Source: Chryseobacterium gleum (GTDB lineage: Bacteria; Bacteroidota; Bacteroidia; Flavobacteriales; Weeksellaceae). From it: 64,000 nt of DNA. The notes beneath the pieces were generated by a model. The model was not told the DNA's origin. It saw only the letters and a program-made list of their open reading frames with translations, and ran no database searches. Shown one piece after another: positions 16,844 to 26,096 of this stretch (position 1 is its first letter; every line of letters starts with the position of its first letter). The stretch covers positions 3,799,001-3,863,000 of the forward strand of contig NZ_LR134289.1 in assembly GCF_900636535.1 (NCBI RefSeq), given 5' to 3'. Both the position numbers and the translations under genes were made by a program.

Positions 16844-17974
16844 ATGAAATTTTTTAATATAGAAAAAACCTCTGAAGGAAAAGCAAGAGCAGGGGAAATT
16901 ACCACAGATCACGGGAAGATACAGACGCCTATTTTTATGCCTGTGGGAACTGTAGCAAGTGTAAAAACAGTTCATCAGAGAGAATTAAAAGAAGACATTA
17001 AAGCCCAGATCATTCTGGGAAATACTTATCACCTTTACCTTCGTCCCGGTATGGAGACGATGCAGGATGCGGGTGGTTTACATAAATTCATGAACTGGGA
17101 CCTTCCTATTCTTACCGATTCAGGAGGTTTTCAGGTATTTTCACTGGCCAGTAACAGAAAGATGACGGAAGAAGGGGCAAGATTCAAGTCTCATATCGAC
17201 GGAAGTTATCACATGTTTTCCCCGGAGAGATCAATGGAAATTCAAAGACAGATCGGAGCCGATATTTTCATGGCTTTCGATGAATGTACTCCTTATCCGT
17301 GCGATTATAACCAGGCAAAATCATCTATGGAGCTTACCCACCGATGGCTAAAGAGATGTATTGAATGGACCAACAATAATCCTGAATTATACGGACATAA
17401 GCAAAGACTTTTTCCGATTGTTCAGGGATCTACCTATTCCGATCTTAGAAAAATTTCTGCAGAAGTGATTTCCGAAGCAGGAGCAGAAGGAAATGCTATC
17501 GGAGGACTTTCCGTTGGAGAGCCTGAAGAAGAAATGTACAGAATCACAGATGAAGTAACAGATATTCTTCCTAAAGAAAAACCAAGATACCTGATGGGAG
17601 TGGGAACTCCTTGGAATATCCTTGAATCTATAGGGTTGGGGATTGATATGATGGATTGCGTAATGCCAACAAGAAATGCAAGAAATGCAATGCTTTTCAC
17701 ATGGCAGGGGGTGATGAATCTTAAAAATGAAAAATGGAAGCGTGACTTTTCTCCTTTGGATGAATTCGGGACCAGCTTTGTAGATCGTGAATATTCAAAA
17801 GCGTATCTTCGTCACTTGTTTGTATCTAAAGAATATCTGGCAAAACAGATTGCTTCAATTCATAATCTTGCATTCTATCTGGATCTGGTAAAAGTAGCCA
17901 GAGAACATATCATTGCAGGTGACTTCTATGAATGGAAAAACTCTGTGGTACCGGTTCTCAGACAAAGACTATAA
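16844..17974 (+). CDS. tgt: tRNA-guanine transglycosylase lacking the zinc-site cysteines
   Basis: A 376-residue enzyme that exchanges guanine 34 for the queuosine precursor in GUN-anticodon tRNAs. Catalytic landmarks are intact: Asp92 in TDSGGFQVFS (general acid/base) and Asp271 in GIDMMDCVMPTRNARN (nucleophile). The bacterial structural zinc site is normally CxCxxC plus a later His. Here the Cys positions are occupied by Gly309, Ser311 and Asp314 (SPLDEFGTSFVDREYSKAYLRHL), while the His of SIHNL is kept. Around this the sequence is well conserved, so the protein is probably functional without zinc or with other contacts. It is followed 6 nt later by an LptF/G-type permease. Confidence 0.95.
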   Translation: MKFFNIEKTSEGKARAGEITTDHGKIQTPIFMPVGTVASVKTVHQRELKEDIKAQIILGNTYHLYLRPGMETMQDAGGLHKFMNWDLPILTDSGGFQVFSLASNRKMTEEGARFKSHIDGSYHMFSPERSMEIQRQIGADIFMAFDECTPYPCDYNQAKSSMELTHRWLKRCIEWTNNNPELYGHKQRLFPIVQGSTYSDLRKISAEVISEAGAEGNAIGGLSVGEPEEEMYRITDEVTDILPKEKPRYLMGVGTPWNILESIGLGIDMMDCVMPTRNARNAMLFTWQGVMNLKNEKWKRDFSPLDEFGTSFVDREYSKAYLRHLFVSKEYLAKQIASIHNLAFYLDLVKVAREHIIAGDFYEWKNSVVPVLRQRL

Positions 17975-17980
17975 GAAAAT

Positions 17981-19093
17981 ATGCTTAAAATTGTAGACAG
18001 ATATATCATAAAAAAATACCTTGGAACTTTCAGTTTCATGCTTGTATTGTTGTCTATAGTTGTCCTGGTAATTGATGTACAGCAGAAAATTCCAAGGATA
18101 GAAAATGCCAAAGCCATTGATCCGAAACTGGATCTGATGTATTTCCTGATCCATTTCTATCCCTTCTGGATTATTAATCTGGTGGTGACCTTTCTTTCCA
18201 TCCTGGTTTTTATTTCGGTGATTTATTTTACCTCCAGAATGGCAAATAATACCGAAATTGTCGCCATCATCAGTAGTGGAGCCAGCTTCCACAGATTTTC
18301 CAAGCCTTATCTGGTTACTTCCATTTTTATTGGATTGATCGCCCTTGTGGTGTACCATATGGTGCTGCCATGGGCCAATATCAAGAAAAATGAATTGGAA
18401 GCGTATACGTATAATGCAGCCAATAAAGAAAAGATTTTAGGAACAGCACCTGCTTCTTCACAGCTGAGTAAAACCGAATATATCTTCATTGATTCCTGGA
18501 ATAAAAGAGAAAAAAGAGGATCAAGTTTTGTCTATCAGAAATATGATAAAGACAGAAAAATGACCTACGAGCTAAAAGCCAGTGAAGTATATTGGGACAA
18601 AGCCAAAAAGCAGTTTGTCTTAAATAATTATTTGGAAAAAACAATCAATAAAGACAATTCTGAAAAGCTTAATAACGGAATAGAATTAAGGAAAAACTAT
18701 GGGCATTCCCCGGAAGAGCTTTTCCCGAACGAGCTTTTGGGCCAAAATAAAACCACTCCGGAACTTTTAAAATTTATTGAAAGAGAAAAGGCAAGAGGAA
18801 ACAGCAATCTCAATTCTTATCTGAATGAGCTTCATCAAAGAACTTCAATGCCTGTATCAATCATCATTCTGACGTTCCTGGCCCTTTCCCTGTCATCACA
18901 AAAGAAAAGAGGTGGATTGGGAATTAACCTGGCGATAGGGATTTCATTAGCCTTTATTTTTGTGTTTTCATTTGAAGCCTTAAAGGTAGTTTCGGAAAAT
19001 AAAAGTTTGTCTCCGGCATTAGCAATGTGGCTGCCCAATCTTGTATTCCTTCCGCTTACTCTTTATCTTTATATCAAAAGAGCCAATCAGTAA
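17981..19093 (+). CDS. LptF/LptG family permease
   Basis: A 370-residue inner-membrane protein of the YjgP/YjgQ family. It begins IVDRYIIKKYLGTF, has three N-terminal membrane segments (about 14-32, 52-75, 98-120), a periplasmic beta-jellyroll-like middle (about 130-290) and three C-terminal membrane segments (about 287-306, 313-333, 343-362). LptF and LptG form the transmembrane part of the LptB2FG exporter that extracts lipopolysaccharide. Only one such gene is here, so whether it is LptF or LptG cannot be said. It is in an operon with tgt and its last 7 nt overlap the convergent birA gene. Confidence 0.9.
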   Translation: MLKIVDRYIIKKYLGTFSFMLVLLSIVVLVIDVQQKIPRIENAKAIDPKLDLMYFLIHFYPFWIINLVVTFLSILVFISVIYFTSRMANNTEIVAIISSGASFHRFSKPYLVTSIFIGLIALVVYHMVLPWANIKKNELEAYTYNAANKEKILGTAPASSQLSKTEYIFIDSWNKREKRGSSFVYQKYDKDRKMTYELKASEVYWDKAKKQFVLNNYLEKTINKDNSEKLNNGIELRKNYGHSPEELFPNELLGQNKTTPELLKFIEREKARGNSNLNSYLNELHQRTSMPVSIIILTFLALSLSSQKKRGGLGINLAIGISLAFIFVFSFEALKVVSENKSLSPALAMWLPNLVFLPLTLYLYIKRANQ

Positions 19094-19800
19094 AGTAATT
19101 TTACTTCCTTGTGGTAAAAGGAATGCATCCCGTCTTCCAGCTCAATCCAGAGTTCACCTTTTTCGTCTGCTTTTCGGATGATGCCATTTTGTCGCTCTTT
19201 TTCAATTTCAAAGACTGATATCTGATCTTTTCTGAAAAGGTTGGTATTGAATCCGTCCAGTATTTCCTGATCAGATGGAATGTCTTTCAGTTTTTCAGTA
19301 AGGAATTCATGAAGGTTTTGGGCAAAGTCTTCAAGGTCAAATTCTATTCCTGTTTGCGTCAGGAGTGATCCTGCGTTGGATATTTCATCAAAATTTTCCT
19401 GCAGAATATTGATTCCGGCTCCTATGATGAAATAATTATTTTGATTAAATTTTTTCTTTTCTATTAAAATTCCAACGATTTTTTTACCTTTAAGGATAAT
19501 ATCATTCGGCCATTTGATTTTTACCTCTGAGTCAGACAATTTGGCAAGGAAATCCCGGATTATCATTGCGGTATAGTAATTGAATATAAAGTCAGAGCAC
19601 AAGATGTTCTGAGTATTCACTGCCAGCGTATACGCCAGGTTTTTACCGGCAGTCTGAGTCCAGGTATTTCCATACTGACCACGGCCTTTAGTCTGATTAA
19701 AAGTATGAAGCCCTGTAAAATCTGAATTTCCGTAAAGTAAAAACTTTGATATTTCGTCATTAGTAGAAGAACATTCTTTCAGGTAGAAGAGTTGGCTCAT
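19087..19800 (-). CDS. birA: Biotin--[acetyl-CoA-carboxylase] ligase
   Basis: A 237-residue biotin protein ligase without the N-terminal DNA-binding domain, so it should not act as a repressor. Motifs are KECSSTNDEISKF near the start, the biotin/adenylate loop TKGRGQYGNTW (about residues 37-47), VKIKWPNDIILKGKKIVGILIE (about 94-115) and IIGAGINI. It attaches biotin to the carrier domain of acyl-CoA carboxylases. The gene is convergent with the permease gene and overlaps it by 7 nt; it is divergent from rsfS. Confidence 0.93.
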   Translation of the reverse strand: MSQLFYLKECSSTNDEISKFLLYGNSDFTGLHTFNQTKGRGQYGNTWTQTAGKNLAYTLAVNTQNILCSDFIFNYYTAMIIRDFLAKLSDSEVKIKWPNDIILKGKKIVGILIEKKKFNQNNYFIIGAGINILQENFDEISNAGSLLTQTGIEFDLEDFAQNLHEFLTEKLKDIPSDQEILDGFNTNLFRKDQISVFEIEKERQNGIIRKADEKGELWIELEDGMHSFYHKEVKLLY

Positions 19801-19859
19801 TTAAGAAAACTTTAAGACATTAAGAGGGTAAAAGTAAGGTTAAAGTAAAGAAAAAACAA

Positions 19860-19867
19860 TAAATTTG
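19860..19867 (+). promoter_or_regulatory. -7 box TAAATTTG for rsfS-ftsH
   Basis: TAAATTTG fits TAnnTTTG and lies 20 nt before the rsfS ATG. A TTG at the -33 position is not obvious. Confidence 0.45.
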
Positions 19868-19887
19868 CAGATTATAGTATTTTTTTA

Positions 19888-20253
19888 ATGAATAAAACAG
19901 CAGAAAAACAAGCATTAATAGATAAAATCGTTGAAGCTATCCAGGACGTAAAAGGTGAAGATATTATGATCTTTGATCTTTCCAACATCGAAAACTCCGT
20001 AGCAGAAACATTCGTAATATGTAGTGGAAACTCAAATACACAGGTGGCTGCATTGGCAGGAAGTGTTGAGAAAAAAGTAAGAAACGAGTTGCACGACAGA
20101 CCTTGGCACGTAGAAGGTGCTGAAAATGCGATGTGGGTACTGGTAGATTACGTTTCAGTGGTGGTTCATATATTCCAGAAACAGGTACGTGAGTACTACG
20201 ATATAGAAGAGCTTTGGGGTGACGCAGTCATTACCAGAATTGAAAATGAATAA
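19888..20253 (+). CDS. rsfS: Ribosome silencing factor
   Basis: A 121-residue RsfS/Iojap family protein. It shows the typical DIMIFDLSNIENSVAETFVICSGNSNTQVAALAGSVEKK and the late GAENAMWVLVDYVSVVVHIFQKQVREYYDIEELWGDA. RsfS binds ribosomal protein uL14 on the 50S subunit and blocks subunit joining when cells starve. It starts a plus-strand run of genes (rsfS-ftsH, then LUD-cdsA-psd) in an order seen in other Flavobacteriia. Confidence 0.95.
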   Translation: MNKTAEKQALIDKIVEAIQDVKGEDIMIFDLSNIENSVAETFVICSGNSNTQVAALAGSVEKKVRNELHDRPWHVEGAENAMWVLVDYVSVVVHIFQKQVREYYDIEELWGDAVITRIENE

Positions 20254-20274
20254 TAAAAATTTTAAAAAGTTTAA

Positions 20275-22296
20275 ATGAATAATAAAGGATTCAACTGGTT
20301 CTTTCCTATTGCAATCATAGCTCTTTTGCTATTCTTTGGCTCCAATTTCCTTGGAGGTGACAGTGCAAAATCTATTGATGAAGATGGTTTCTTTAGAGAA
20401 ATGCAGGCGGGGAAAGTCCAGAATATAATTATATACAAAGACATAGAGAAAGCTGATGTTTTCCTGACAAAAGAAGCAAAATCGGCAATGGTTTCCAAAG
20501 CCGGAAAAGAAAACAACCCTTTTTCGGCGTTAGATATGGCTCCTAAAGCAGATTTTTCTGTAAAATATGGAGACCTTCAGCTTTTCCTTCAAAAATTTGA
20601 ACAGATCAAAGCGACCAACCCGGCAATCAAAACAACCAAAGATTACGGAACAGGTAAAAGTGCCTTAATGGATATTTTAGTTCCAGCGCTGGTTTGGATT
20701 TCAATTTTAGGACTATTCTATTTCCTTCTTTTCAGAAAGATGGGAGGTGGCGGAGGTCCCGGTGGACAAATTTTCTCTATCGGAAAATCCAAAGCGAAAC
20801 TTTTTGATGAAAAAGAAAGAATTCAGGTGACATTTAAAGATGTTGCAGGATTGGAAGGAGCGAAAGAAGAAGTTCAGGAGGTTGTGGATTTCCTTAAAAA
20901 CTCTGAAAAATATACTAAACTGGGAGGTAAAATTCCTAAAGGAGTTCTATTGGTAGGGCCTCCGGGAACCGGTAAAACCTTATTGGCAAAAGCTGTTGCA
21001 GGGGAAGCTAAAGTTCCGTTTTTCTCACTTTCAGGTTCTGATTTCGTTGAAATGTTTGTTGGGGTAGGAGCTTCAAGGGTTAGAGACCTTTTTGCTCAGG
21101 CTAAAGCCAAATCTCCTGCGATCATCTTCATTGATGAGATTGATGCTATCGGACGTGCAAGAGGAAAAAATAATTTCTCAGGCGGAAATGACGAAAGAGA
21201 AAATACATTGAATCAGCTTCTTACTGAAATGGATGGTTTCGGAACCGATACAAATGTTATCGTAATGGCTGCAACCAACAGAGCAGATATCCTTGATAAA
21301 GCTTTGATGAGAGCAGGACGTTTTGACCGTTCTATTTTCGTAGATCTTCCGGAACTTCACGAAAGAAGACAGATCTTTGATGTTCATTTGAAAAAGATCA
21401 AACTTGATGATAATGTAGACAGAGAATTCCTTGCTAAGCAAACCCCTGGATTCAGTGGAGCGGACATTGCAAACGTTTGTAACGAAGCAGCGCTTATCGC
21501 AGCAAGAAATAACCATACTTCAGTTACAAAACAGGATTTCCTTGATGCTGTAGACAGAATCATCGGAGGTCTTGAGAAGAAAAATAAGGCTATTAAACCT
21601 TCTGAAAAAAGAAGAGTTGCTTATCACGAAGCAGGACATGCAACAATTTCCTGGCTGGTAGAGCATGCATCTCCACTTTTAAAAGTAACGATTGTTCCGA
21701 GAGGACGTTCATTAGGAGCAGCATGGTATCTTCCTGAAGAAAGACAGCTTACCACTACTGAGCAGATGCTGGACGAAATGTGTGCAACACTGGGAGGAAG
21801 AGCTGCAGAGCAGGTAATATTCAATAATATTTCCACAGGAGCACTTTCTGATCTTGAAACAGTAACGAAGAGAGCTCAGGCTATGGTAACGATCTACGGA
21901 TTAAGCCCGAATATCGGTAATATTTCTTACTATGACAGCTCAGGCCAATCTGAATATAATTTCGGAAAGCCTTATTCTGAGGAAACAGCTACAAAAATTG
22001 ATGCAGAGATCAAGTCAATTATTGAGAATCAATATGACAGAGCTGTAAGAATCCTTGCAGATAATAAAGATAAGCTGGATGCTTTAGCTAATAAACTTCT
22101 TGAAAAAGAAGTAATCTTCCGCGAAGATCTTGAAGAAATTTTCGGAAAGAGAGCTTGGGATCCGGAATTGACAGAGAAGCCTGTTACCAACACTATTCCT
22201 GAAAAAGATCAGCCAATAGCAGAGGTAGCACCTCAGATCAAAGAAAAAGAAGAAGAAAGCGAAATTCAGGCTCCTGAAAGCCCAACGCAGCTTTAA
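20275..22296 (+). CDS. ftsH: ATP-dependent zinc metalloprotease FtsH
   Basis: A 673-residue membrane-bound AAA protease. Membrane segments are at about 7-25 and 132-153 with a periplasmic domain between them. Then come Walker A GPPGTGKT (228-235), Walker [12 protein letters not shown], the second region of homology [20 protein letters not shown], and the zinc site HEAGH (451-455). The C-terminal tail is Glu/Pro-rich. FtsH degrades membrane proteins and short-lived regulators and tunes LPS synthesis in many Gram-negatives. The start follows rsfS by 21 nt and a strong terminator follows the stop. Confidence 0.97.
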   Translation: MNNKGFNWFFPIAIIALLLFFGSNFLGGDSAKSIDEDGFFREMQAGKVQNIIIYKDIEKADVFLTKEAKSAMVSKAGKENNPFSALDMAPKADFSVKYGDLQLFLQKFEQIKATNPAIKTTKDYGTGKSALMDILVPALVWISILGLFYFLLFRKMGGGGGPGGQIFSIGKSKAKLFDEKERIQVTFKDVAGLEGAKEEVQEVVDFLKNSEKYTKLGGKIPKGVLLVGPPGTGKTLLAKAVAGEAKVPFFSLSGSDFVEMFVGVGASRVRDLFAQAKAKSPAIIFIDEIDAIGRARGKNNFSGGNDERENTLNQLLTEMDGFGTDTNVIVMAATNRADILDKALMRAGRFDRSIFVDLPELHERRQIFDVHLKKIKLDDNVDREFLAKQTPGFSGADIANVCNEAALIAARNNHTSVTKQDFLDAVDRIIGGLEKKNKAIKPSEKRRVAYHEAGHATISWLVEHASPLLKVTIVPRGRSLGAAWYLPEERQLTTTEQMLDEMCATLGGRAAEQVIFNNISTGALSDLETVTKRAQAMVTIYGLSPNIGNISYYDSSGQSEYNFGKPYSEETATKIDAEIKSIIENQYDRAVRILADNKDKLDALANKLLEKEVIFREDLEEIFGKRAWDPELTEKPVTNTIPEKDQPIAEVAPQIKEKEEESEIQAPESPTQL

Positions 22297-22320
22297 GACT
22301 CTTAAAAAATAGAATTATCA

Positions 22321-22356
22321 AAAACCTGGCAACTGTAAAATTGCCAGGTTTTTTCA
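22321..22356 (+). terminator. Terminator after ftsH
   Basis: AACCTGGCAA and TTGCCAGGTT form a perfect hairpin with an 8-nt loop, followed by six T. Confidence 0.88.
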
Positions 22357-22372
22357 TATTTCAAGAGATATT

Positions 22373-22405
22373 TTGAATACTATTGTAATTTATTTTCTAT
22401 TTTTG
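22373..22405 (+). promoter_or_regulatory. Probable promoter of the LUD-cdsA-psd operon
   Basis: TTG at 22373-22375 and TATTTTTG at 22398-22405 are spaced by 22 nt, close to the Bacteroidota pattern, and lie after the ftsH terminator and 28 nt before the TTG start of the next gene. Confidence 0.45.
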
Positions 22406-22432
22406 TATAAAGTTGACTAAAAATAGATTAAG

Positions 22433-23014
22433 TTGAATTTATTCAAGAGGATTGTAAGCAAACTTACCAACCAGCCTGAAGAAGAGGAAAAACAGAGCCT
22501 GGAGAAGCTTGGGGATTCGCTGAAAAATGCGGATCTTGACTATAAGTTTGCGCAATTATTTACGCATTCGGGGGGATTTTTTAATTATTGTGCAGATGAA
22601 GCGGAGGCTCTACAAACTTTAAATCAAATTATCAAAATAGAAGGCATCCACAATTTATTCTGCTGGGATAAAGAACTTCAGAACTTTCTGAACGTTGTGA
22701 AGACTTCTTACACTTCAGAACTGCAGCAGTCTAATGATGCCGCATTCATTACCTGTGAGTACCTCATTGCCTATGACGGCAGAATCATGCTTTCTCATAA
22801 TAATATCCTTCATTATCATTCTTCCAGGCTTCCGGATAAAATTATCATCATTGCCAATGTTTCTCAGATTGTAAACAACCTGAATGATGCTATGGGAAAA
22901 ATAAAAAGAAACGGAAATATCAAGAACCTTACTTCCATCAGCGGAAGCCAGTCTAAAATGGACAGTTCTTCCAATTCCAGTACAAAACTGTTTTTATTGC
23001 TGCTTGAAGATTAA
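22433..23014 (+). CDS. LUD domain protein
   Basis: A 193-residue protein of the LutC/YkgG (LUD) type, although shorter and more divergent than LutC. Recognisable parts are GVFCWD-like HNLFCWDKELQNFL, then AAFITCEYLIAYDGRIMLSHN and the DKIIIIANVSQIVNNLNDAM end. LUD proteins are linked to lactate utilisation, but this single copy next to phospholipid genes has no lutA or lutB partner, so its role is unknown. The start must be TTG at 22433, since an in-frame TAG lies 9 nt upstream and no ATG precedes the domain. A Ser-rich tail (GSQSKMDSSSNSS) precedes the C-terminus. Confidence 0.75.
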   Translation: MNLFKRIVSKLTNQPEEEEKQSLEKLGDSLKNADLDYKFAQLFTHSGGFFNYCADEAEALQTLNQIIKIEGIHNLFCWDKELQNFLNVVKTSYTSELQQSNDAAFITCEYLIAYDGRIMLSHNNILHYHSSRLPDKIIIIANVSQIVNNLNDAMGKIKRNGNIKNLTSISGSQSKMDSSSNSSTKLFLLLLED

Positions 23015-23038
23015 GCAACCACTTCTAAATTTTAAATT

Positions 23039-23911
23039 TTGGACAAAAATCTCATTCAAAGAACCGTATCAGGTATTGTTTATGTAGCCATTATTATTCT
23101 TTGTTCTACTCCCTTAGGAGCGCAATTGCTGAACAGTATTGCTCCTGGTTTGATCAAACAGCAATATCTTTATCATGGCCTAATGAGCTTACTTCTGATC
23201 GTAGGGACCTGGGAATGTGTTAAAATTATGAAATTTGGAAACGGGTATGAAAAGTGGGTGGTATATCCACTGGTCATCTTCATTTTTTATATGTTCTCCA
23301 AAAGATATTTCAACCACGATTTCTTTTTTGATTTCAGGCTTAGTGAAATACTGGCGCTCGCTCTGATTGGGATTGCTGTGGTGACTTTATTCAAATATCC
23401 TAACGAATTATACTTTGACAGCGGGAAACTTATTTTTACGGTCATTTATGTGGCTCTGCCGTTCAGTTTTGCTTTAGGTTTGCCTAAGTTCTCCAGTTAT
23501 AGTGATCATTTTTCTCTCGAGGTTCTGTTCCTGTTTATTCTGATCTGGAGCAGTGATACTTTTGCCTATCTGGTAGGGAAATTCTTCGGTAAACATAAAA
23601 TGGCTCCCAAAATCTCTCCCAAAAAAACATGGGAAGGATATGCAGGAGGAGTTGTCTTGACACTGGTTTTATCTTACTTTATTGAACATTATCAGCCTGA
23701 ATTGAGAGGAAACTGGATGATCGTCGGATTTCTGGTTGCAGCCTTTGCTCCATTAGGGGATCTTGTAGAAAGTCAGTTGAAGAGAAACTTCGGTGTGAAG
23801 GACAGTGGAAACATCATTCCGGGGCATGGAGGAGTTTTAGACAGACTGGATAGTTTTATTATCTGCGTTCCTGTCGTATATTTGTACTTTATTTTAGAAA
23901 AATTTATTTAA
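23039..23911 (+). CDS. cdsA: Phosphatidate cytidylyltransferase
   Basis: A 290-residue polytopic membrane enzyme that makes CDP-diacylglycerol from CTP and phosphatidate, the branch point of phospholipid synthesis. The CDS signature is clear at the C-terminus: SDTFAYLVGKFFGKHKMAPKISPKKTWEG, then GDLVESQLKRNFGVKDSGNIIPGHGGVLDRLDS. About eight membrane segments are present. As with the preceding gene, the start is TTG (23039), with a stop codon 6 nt upstream in frame and no suitable ATG. psd follows after 4 nt. Confidence 0.95.
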   Translation: MDKNLIQRTVSGIVYVAIIILCSTPLGAQLLNSIAPGLIKQQYLYHGLMSLLLIVGTWECVKIMKFGNGYEKWVVYPLVIFIFYMFSKRYFNHDFFFDFRLSEILALALIGIAVVTLFKYPNELYFDSGKLIFTVIYVALPFSFALGLPKFSSYSDHFSLEVLFLFILIWSSDTFAYLVGKFFGKHKMAPKISPKKTWEGYAGGVVLTLVLSYFIEHYQPELRGNWMIVGFLVAAFAPLGDLVESQLKRNFGVKDSGNIIPGHGGVLDRLDSFIICVPVVYLYFILEKFI

Positions 23912-23915
23912 TCTC

Positions 23916-24572
23916 ATGAAATTACATAGAGAATCAAAAGGAACGATAACCGTTGCTACCATACTTTTTATCATTCTGGGAGCTTTAGCGATTTATTTCC
24001 TTAAAATATGGTCCCTGCTGATCATTATGCCTTTGTTGGTTATTTACAGTTTAGTCTTCTGGTTTTTCAGAGTTCCGGACCGTACCATTCTTGACCACAG
24101 AGAAAACGTAATTGCTCCGGTGGACGGAAAAGTGGTAATGATCAAAGAAGTGGAAGAAGATGAATTTATAAAAGGAAAAGCAATCCAGGTTTCCATTTTC
24201 ATGTCTCCATTGAATGTTCATATCTGCAGATATCCGGTTTCGGGAGAAGTGATTTACAAAAAATACCATCCCGGAAAATATCTGGTAGCATGGCATGAAA
24301 AGTCTTCTACAGAGAATGAAAGAACTACGGTAGCAATTCAGACTCTGACCAATCATAAAGTGGTTTTCAGACAGATTGCAGGATACGTGGCCAGAAGGAT
24401 TGTTTTCTATTGTAATGAAGGAGATAAAGCAAAAGCCGGACATGAGTTCGGATTTATCAAATTCGGTTCCAGAATGGATGTATTCCTTCCTTTAGATACT
24501 GAAATTATCTGTAAGATCGGAGATATTACAAAAGGAGGTCTGGATGTAATTGCCAAACTGAAAGAAAATTAA
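23916..24572 (+). CDS. psd: Phosphatidylserine decarboxylase (short type)
   Basis: A 218-residue proenzyme that turns phosphatidylserine into phosphatidylethanolamine. Two N-terminal membrane segments (about 12-46) are followed by the conserved IAPVDGKVVMIKEV, FMSPLNVHICRYPVSGEV and a C-terminal FGFIKFGSRMDVFLP. Cleavage before Ser185 of that GS pair should create the pyruvoyl cofactor. The length fits the compact archaeal-type Psd common in Bacteroidota. It directly follows cdsA, giving two steps of the same pathway in one operon; the synthase PssA is not in the window. Confidence 0.95.
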   Translation: MKLHRESKGTITVATILFIILGALAIYFLKIWSLLIIMPLLVIYSLVFWFFRVPDRTILDHRENVIAPVDGKVVMIKEVEEDEFIKGKAIQVSIFMSPLNVHICRYPVSGEVIYKKYHPGKYLVAWHEKSSTENERTTVAIQTLTNHKVVFRQIAGYVARRIVFYCNEGDKAKAGHEFGFIKFGSRMDVFLPLDTEIICKIGDITKGGLDVIAKLKEN

Positions 24573-24596
24573 AATCCTTATCGTAGATAAAAAACC

Positions 24597-24628
24597 AAAA
24601 GAGAGCTTTTAAAGCTCTCTTTTTTATT
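24597..24628 (+). terminator. Terminator after psd
   Basis: AAGAGAGCTTT and AAAGCTCTCTT form a hairpin with almost no loop, followed by a T-run. Confidence 0.85.
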
Positions 24629-24666
24629 TGAGGTATAAAGGTAATATTTTGTTGTTTGAGTTTAAT

Positions 24667-24688
24667 TACGCATGAGTATTATTGCGTA
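24667..24688. promoter_or_regulatory. 22-bp palindromic operator-like element, copy 1
   Basis: TACGC and GCGTA half-sites flank a 12-bp centre containing ATGAGTATTATT. It matches the copy at 27011-27032 at 20 of 22 positions. A TAATTTTG box begins exactly 54 nt after its first base (24721), as in the other copy. It lies in the 438-bp stretch between psd and the LuxR-type regulator gene, which otherwise holds only the psd terminator and no gene. Confidence 0.65.
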
Positions 24689-24720
24689 CTGGAAGAGTTA
24701 TACTTTTCCATAAGGAACAA

Positions 24721-24728
24721 TAATTTTG
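24721..24728 (+). promoter_or_regulatory. -7 box TAATTTTG at fixed distance from operator copy 1
   Basis: TAATTTTG fits TAnnTTTG. No TTG is found at the expected -33 position (the bases read AGT), which would suit an activator-dependent promoter. The transcript would have a leader of about 280 nt before the regulator ATG at 25011. Confidence 0.5.
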
Positions 24729-25010
24729 CATGCTTAAAAACACAAGCTCATGCTTTGTAAGTGATTGAAGGTAAATGATTGTTAATTTATTGTCAAAAAT
24801 GGTATTTCATTTGATAATTTTAACATCGGATTTTAGTAAATTGTAGCTAGAAAAACACCTTACTCATCTTCTTTTTAATGCTGAAAAAGACTGATACATT
24901 TCGTTTTGTAGATTTCTATTTTGCATGAAAGGCTGTTAATATTGGAAAATTTATACTTTCAGGAGTACAAATGCCAACTTAAGCTTGTGAGAGCATAAAA
25001 AAACAACAAG

Positions 25011-26003
25011 ATGATTTATAAGTTTTTCTTTAAGATGATTAACGACGAAACTGAGAAGATGGATGATGATTTTGAAAGTAGTTATCTTCATCTTATTAAC
25101 CGGTATTTGCTTTTATTGTTTTTCATATTTCTGTTTTACTCCATTTTTATTATTACTTTTTTTGGGGATATGCTGATCTCCATATTTCTTACCATTATTA
25201 CCTTCTTCTGGTTACTCCTCATGGCCATCAAAGGAAAAACCAAACGGTTCAGAAAGGTTTTAAAACCTTTCATTATCGGGATATTTGTTTTACTCACATT
25301 TATCGTAAGTTTTTTTCATATTTATACTTACAAAAACGCAGGTGTAGAATACTTTTACTTTTGTCTTCTGTTTGCTGTTCCGTTCTTTCTGAAATATAAA
25401 CAGGACTCTCTTACAATCTTTTTTATTACATTTATCATCAGTATCAATTTTATTGCCTGTCTGTATTTTGATTTTGATTTCCTGCCAAAAAGCAGATTCA
25501 TAGAAAAAGAGGATTTTAAAACTATAAAGCTGTTAAATATTTTATTTTCCATAGCCTCTTTTCTGATGGATATCGTTTTTATTACCCAGAAGGATGGGCT
25601 TATTCATGGCTTGATTACCGACAGGAAAGTGAAGGATTCTACCATCAAGGATCTGGTAAAAACAAATTCGGAACTGATGAAACATCAGATGTTGATTAAC
25701 CATCTTTCTGAAGAAAATATCCAGGAAATCTTAAGTCTGGCAGAAAATAACTCTCCGGTGTTTTTTGAAAAATTCCAGGTATTTTTTCCTCATTTTATCC
25801 CGGATATATTAAAAATAAATCCCAACCTTATTCATTCTGAACTGTATTTCTGTGCTTTGATGAAGCTTGATTTTGATACCAAGAAAATAGCACAGTGTAC
25901 TAACAATAGTATTCGTGCTGTAGAGAGCAAAAAATACAGGATAAGAAAAAAGCTGAATATCTCTTCTGAGATCAATATCAACAGCTTTCTTATTAAAATT
26001 TAA
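25011..26003 (+). CDS. Membrane-anchored LuxR-type HTH regulator
   Basis: A 330-residue protein with an N-terminal membrane domain of about six segments (near 31-73, 85-108, 113-130, 135-155 and 172-190), a cytoplasmic linker (about 195-285) and a C-terminal LuxR-like HTH: DTKKIAQCTNNSIRAVESKKYRIRKKLNI (about 289-317). It lacks a receiver or kinase domain. Proteins of this build are frequent in Flavobacteriia, but few have known targets. The 22-bp palindrome at 24667-24688 is 322 nt upstream, and the second copy controls the secreted-protein gene at 27129, so this regulator is the best local candidate to bind it. That link is inference. The start chosen is the ATG at 25011. Confidence 0.82.
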   Translation: MIYKFFFKMINDETEKMDDDFESSYLHLINRYLLLLFFIFLFYSIFIITFFGDMLISIFLTIITFFWLLLMAIKGKTKRFRKVLKPFIIGIFVLLTFIVSFFHIYTYKNAGVEYFYFCLLFAVPFFLKYKQDSLTIFFITFIISINFIACLYFDFDFLPKSRFIEKEDFKTIKLLNILFSIASFLMDIVFITQKDGLIHGLITDRKVKDSTIKDLVKTNSELMKHQMLINHLSEENIQEILSLAENNSPVFFEKFQVFFPHFIPDILKINPNLIHSELYFCALMKLDFDTKKIAQCTNNSIRAVESKKYRIRKKLNISSEININSFLIKI

Positions 26004-26096
26004 ATAAATTCTGATTTTTGTTACTTATACGTAGTGTTGAGTAGTGTCTGATGATATTTTTTGTCATTCTAGTCAATATTTTTAAGTAAAAATATT

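Noticed and set aside
24730..24768. Twelve-codon ORF starting directly behind TAATTTTG (ATG at 24730)
   Set aside because: Too short to separate from chance and nothing similar follows the second promoter copy.
26032..26053. Possible third copy of the palindromic element before the HTH pair (TGAGTAGT core)
   Set aside because: Only about 12 of 22 bases match and no TAATTTTG lies at the 54-nt distance, so it was not called.
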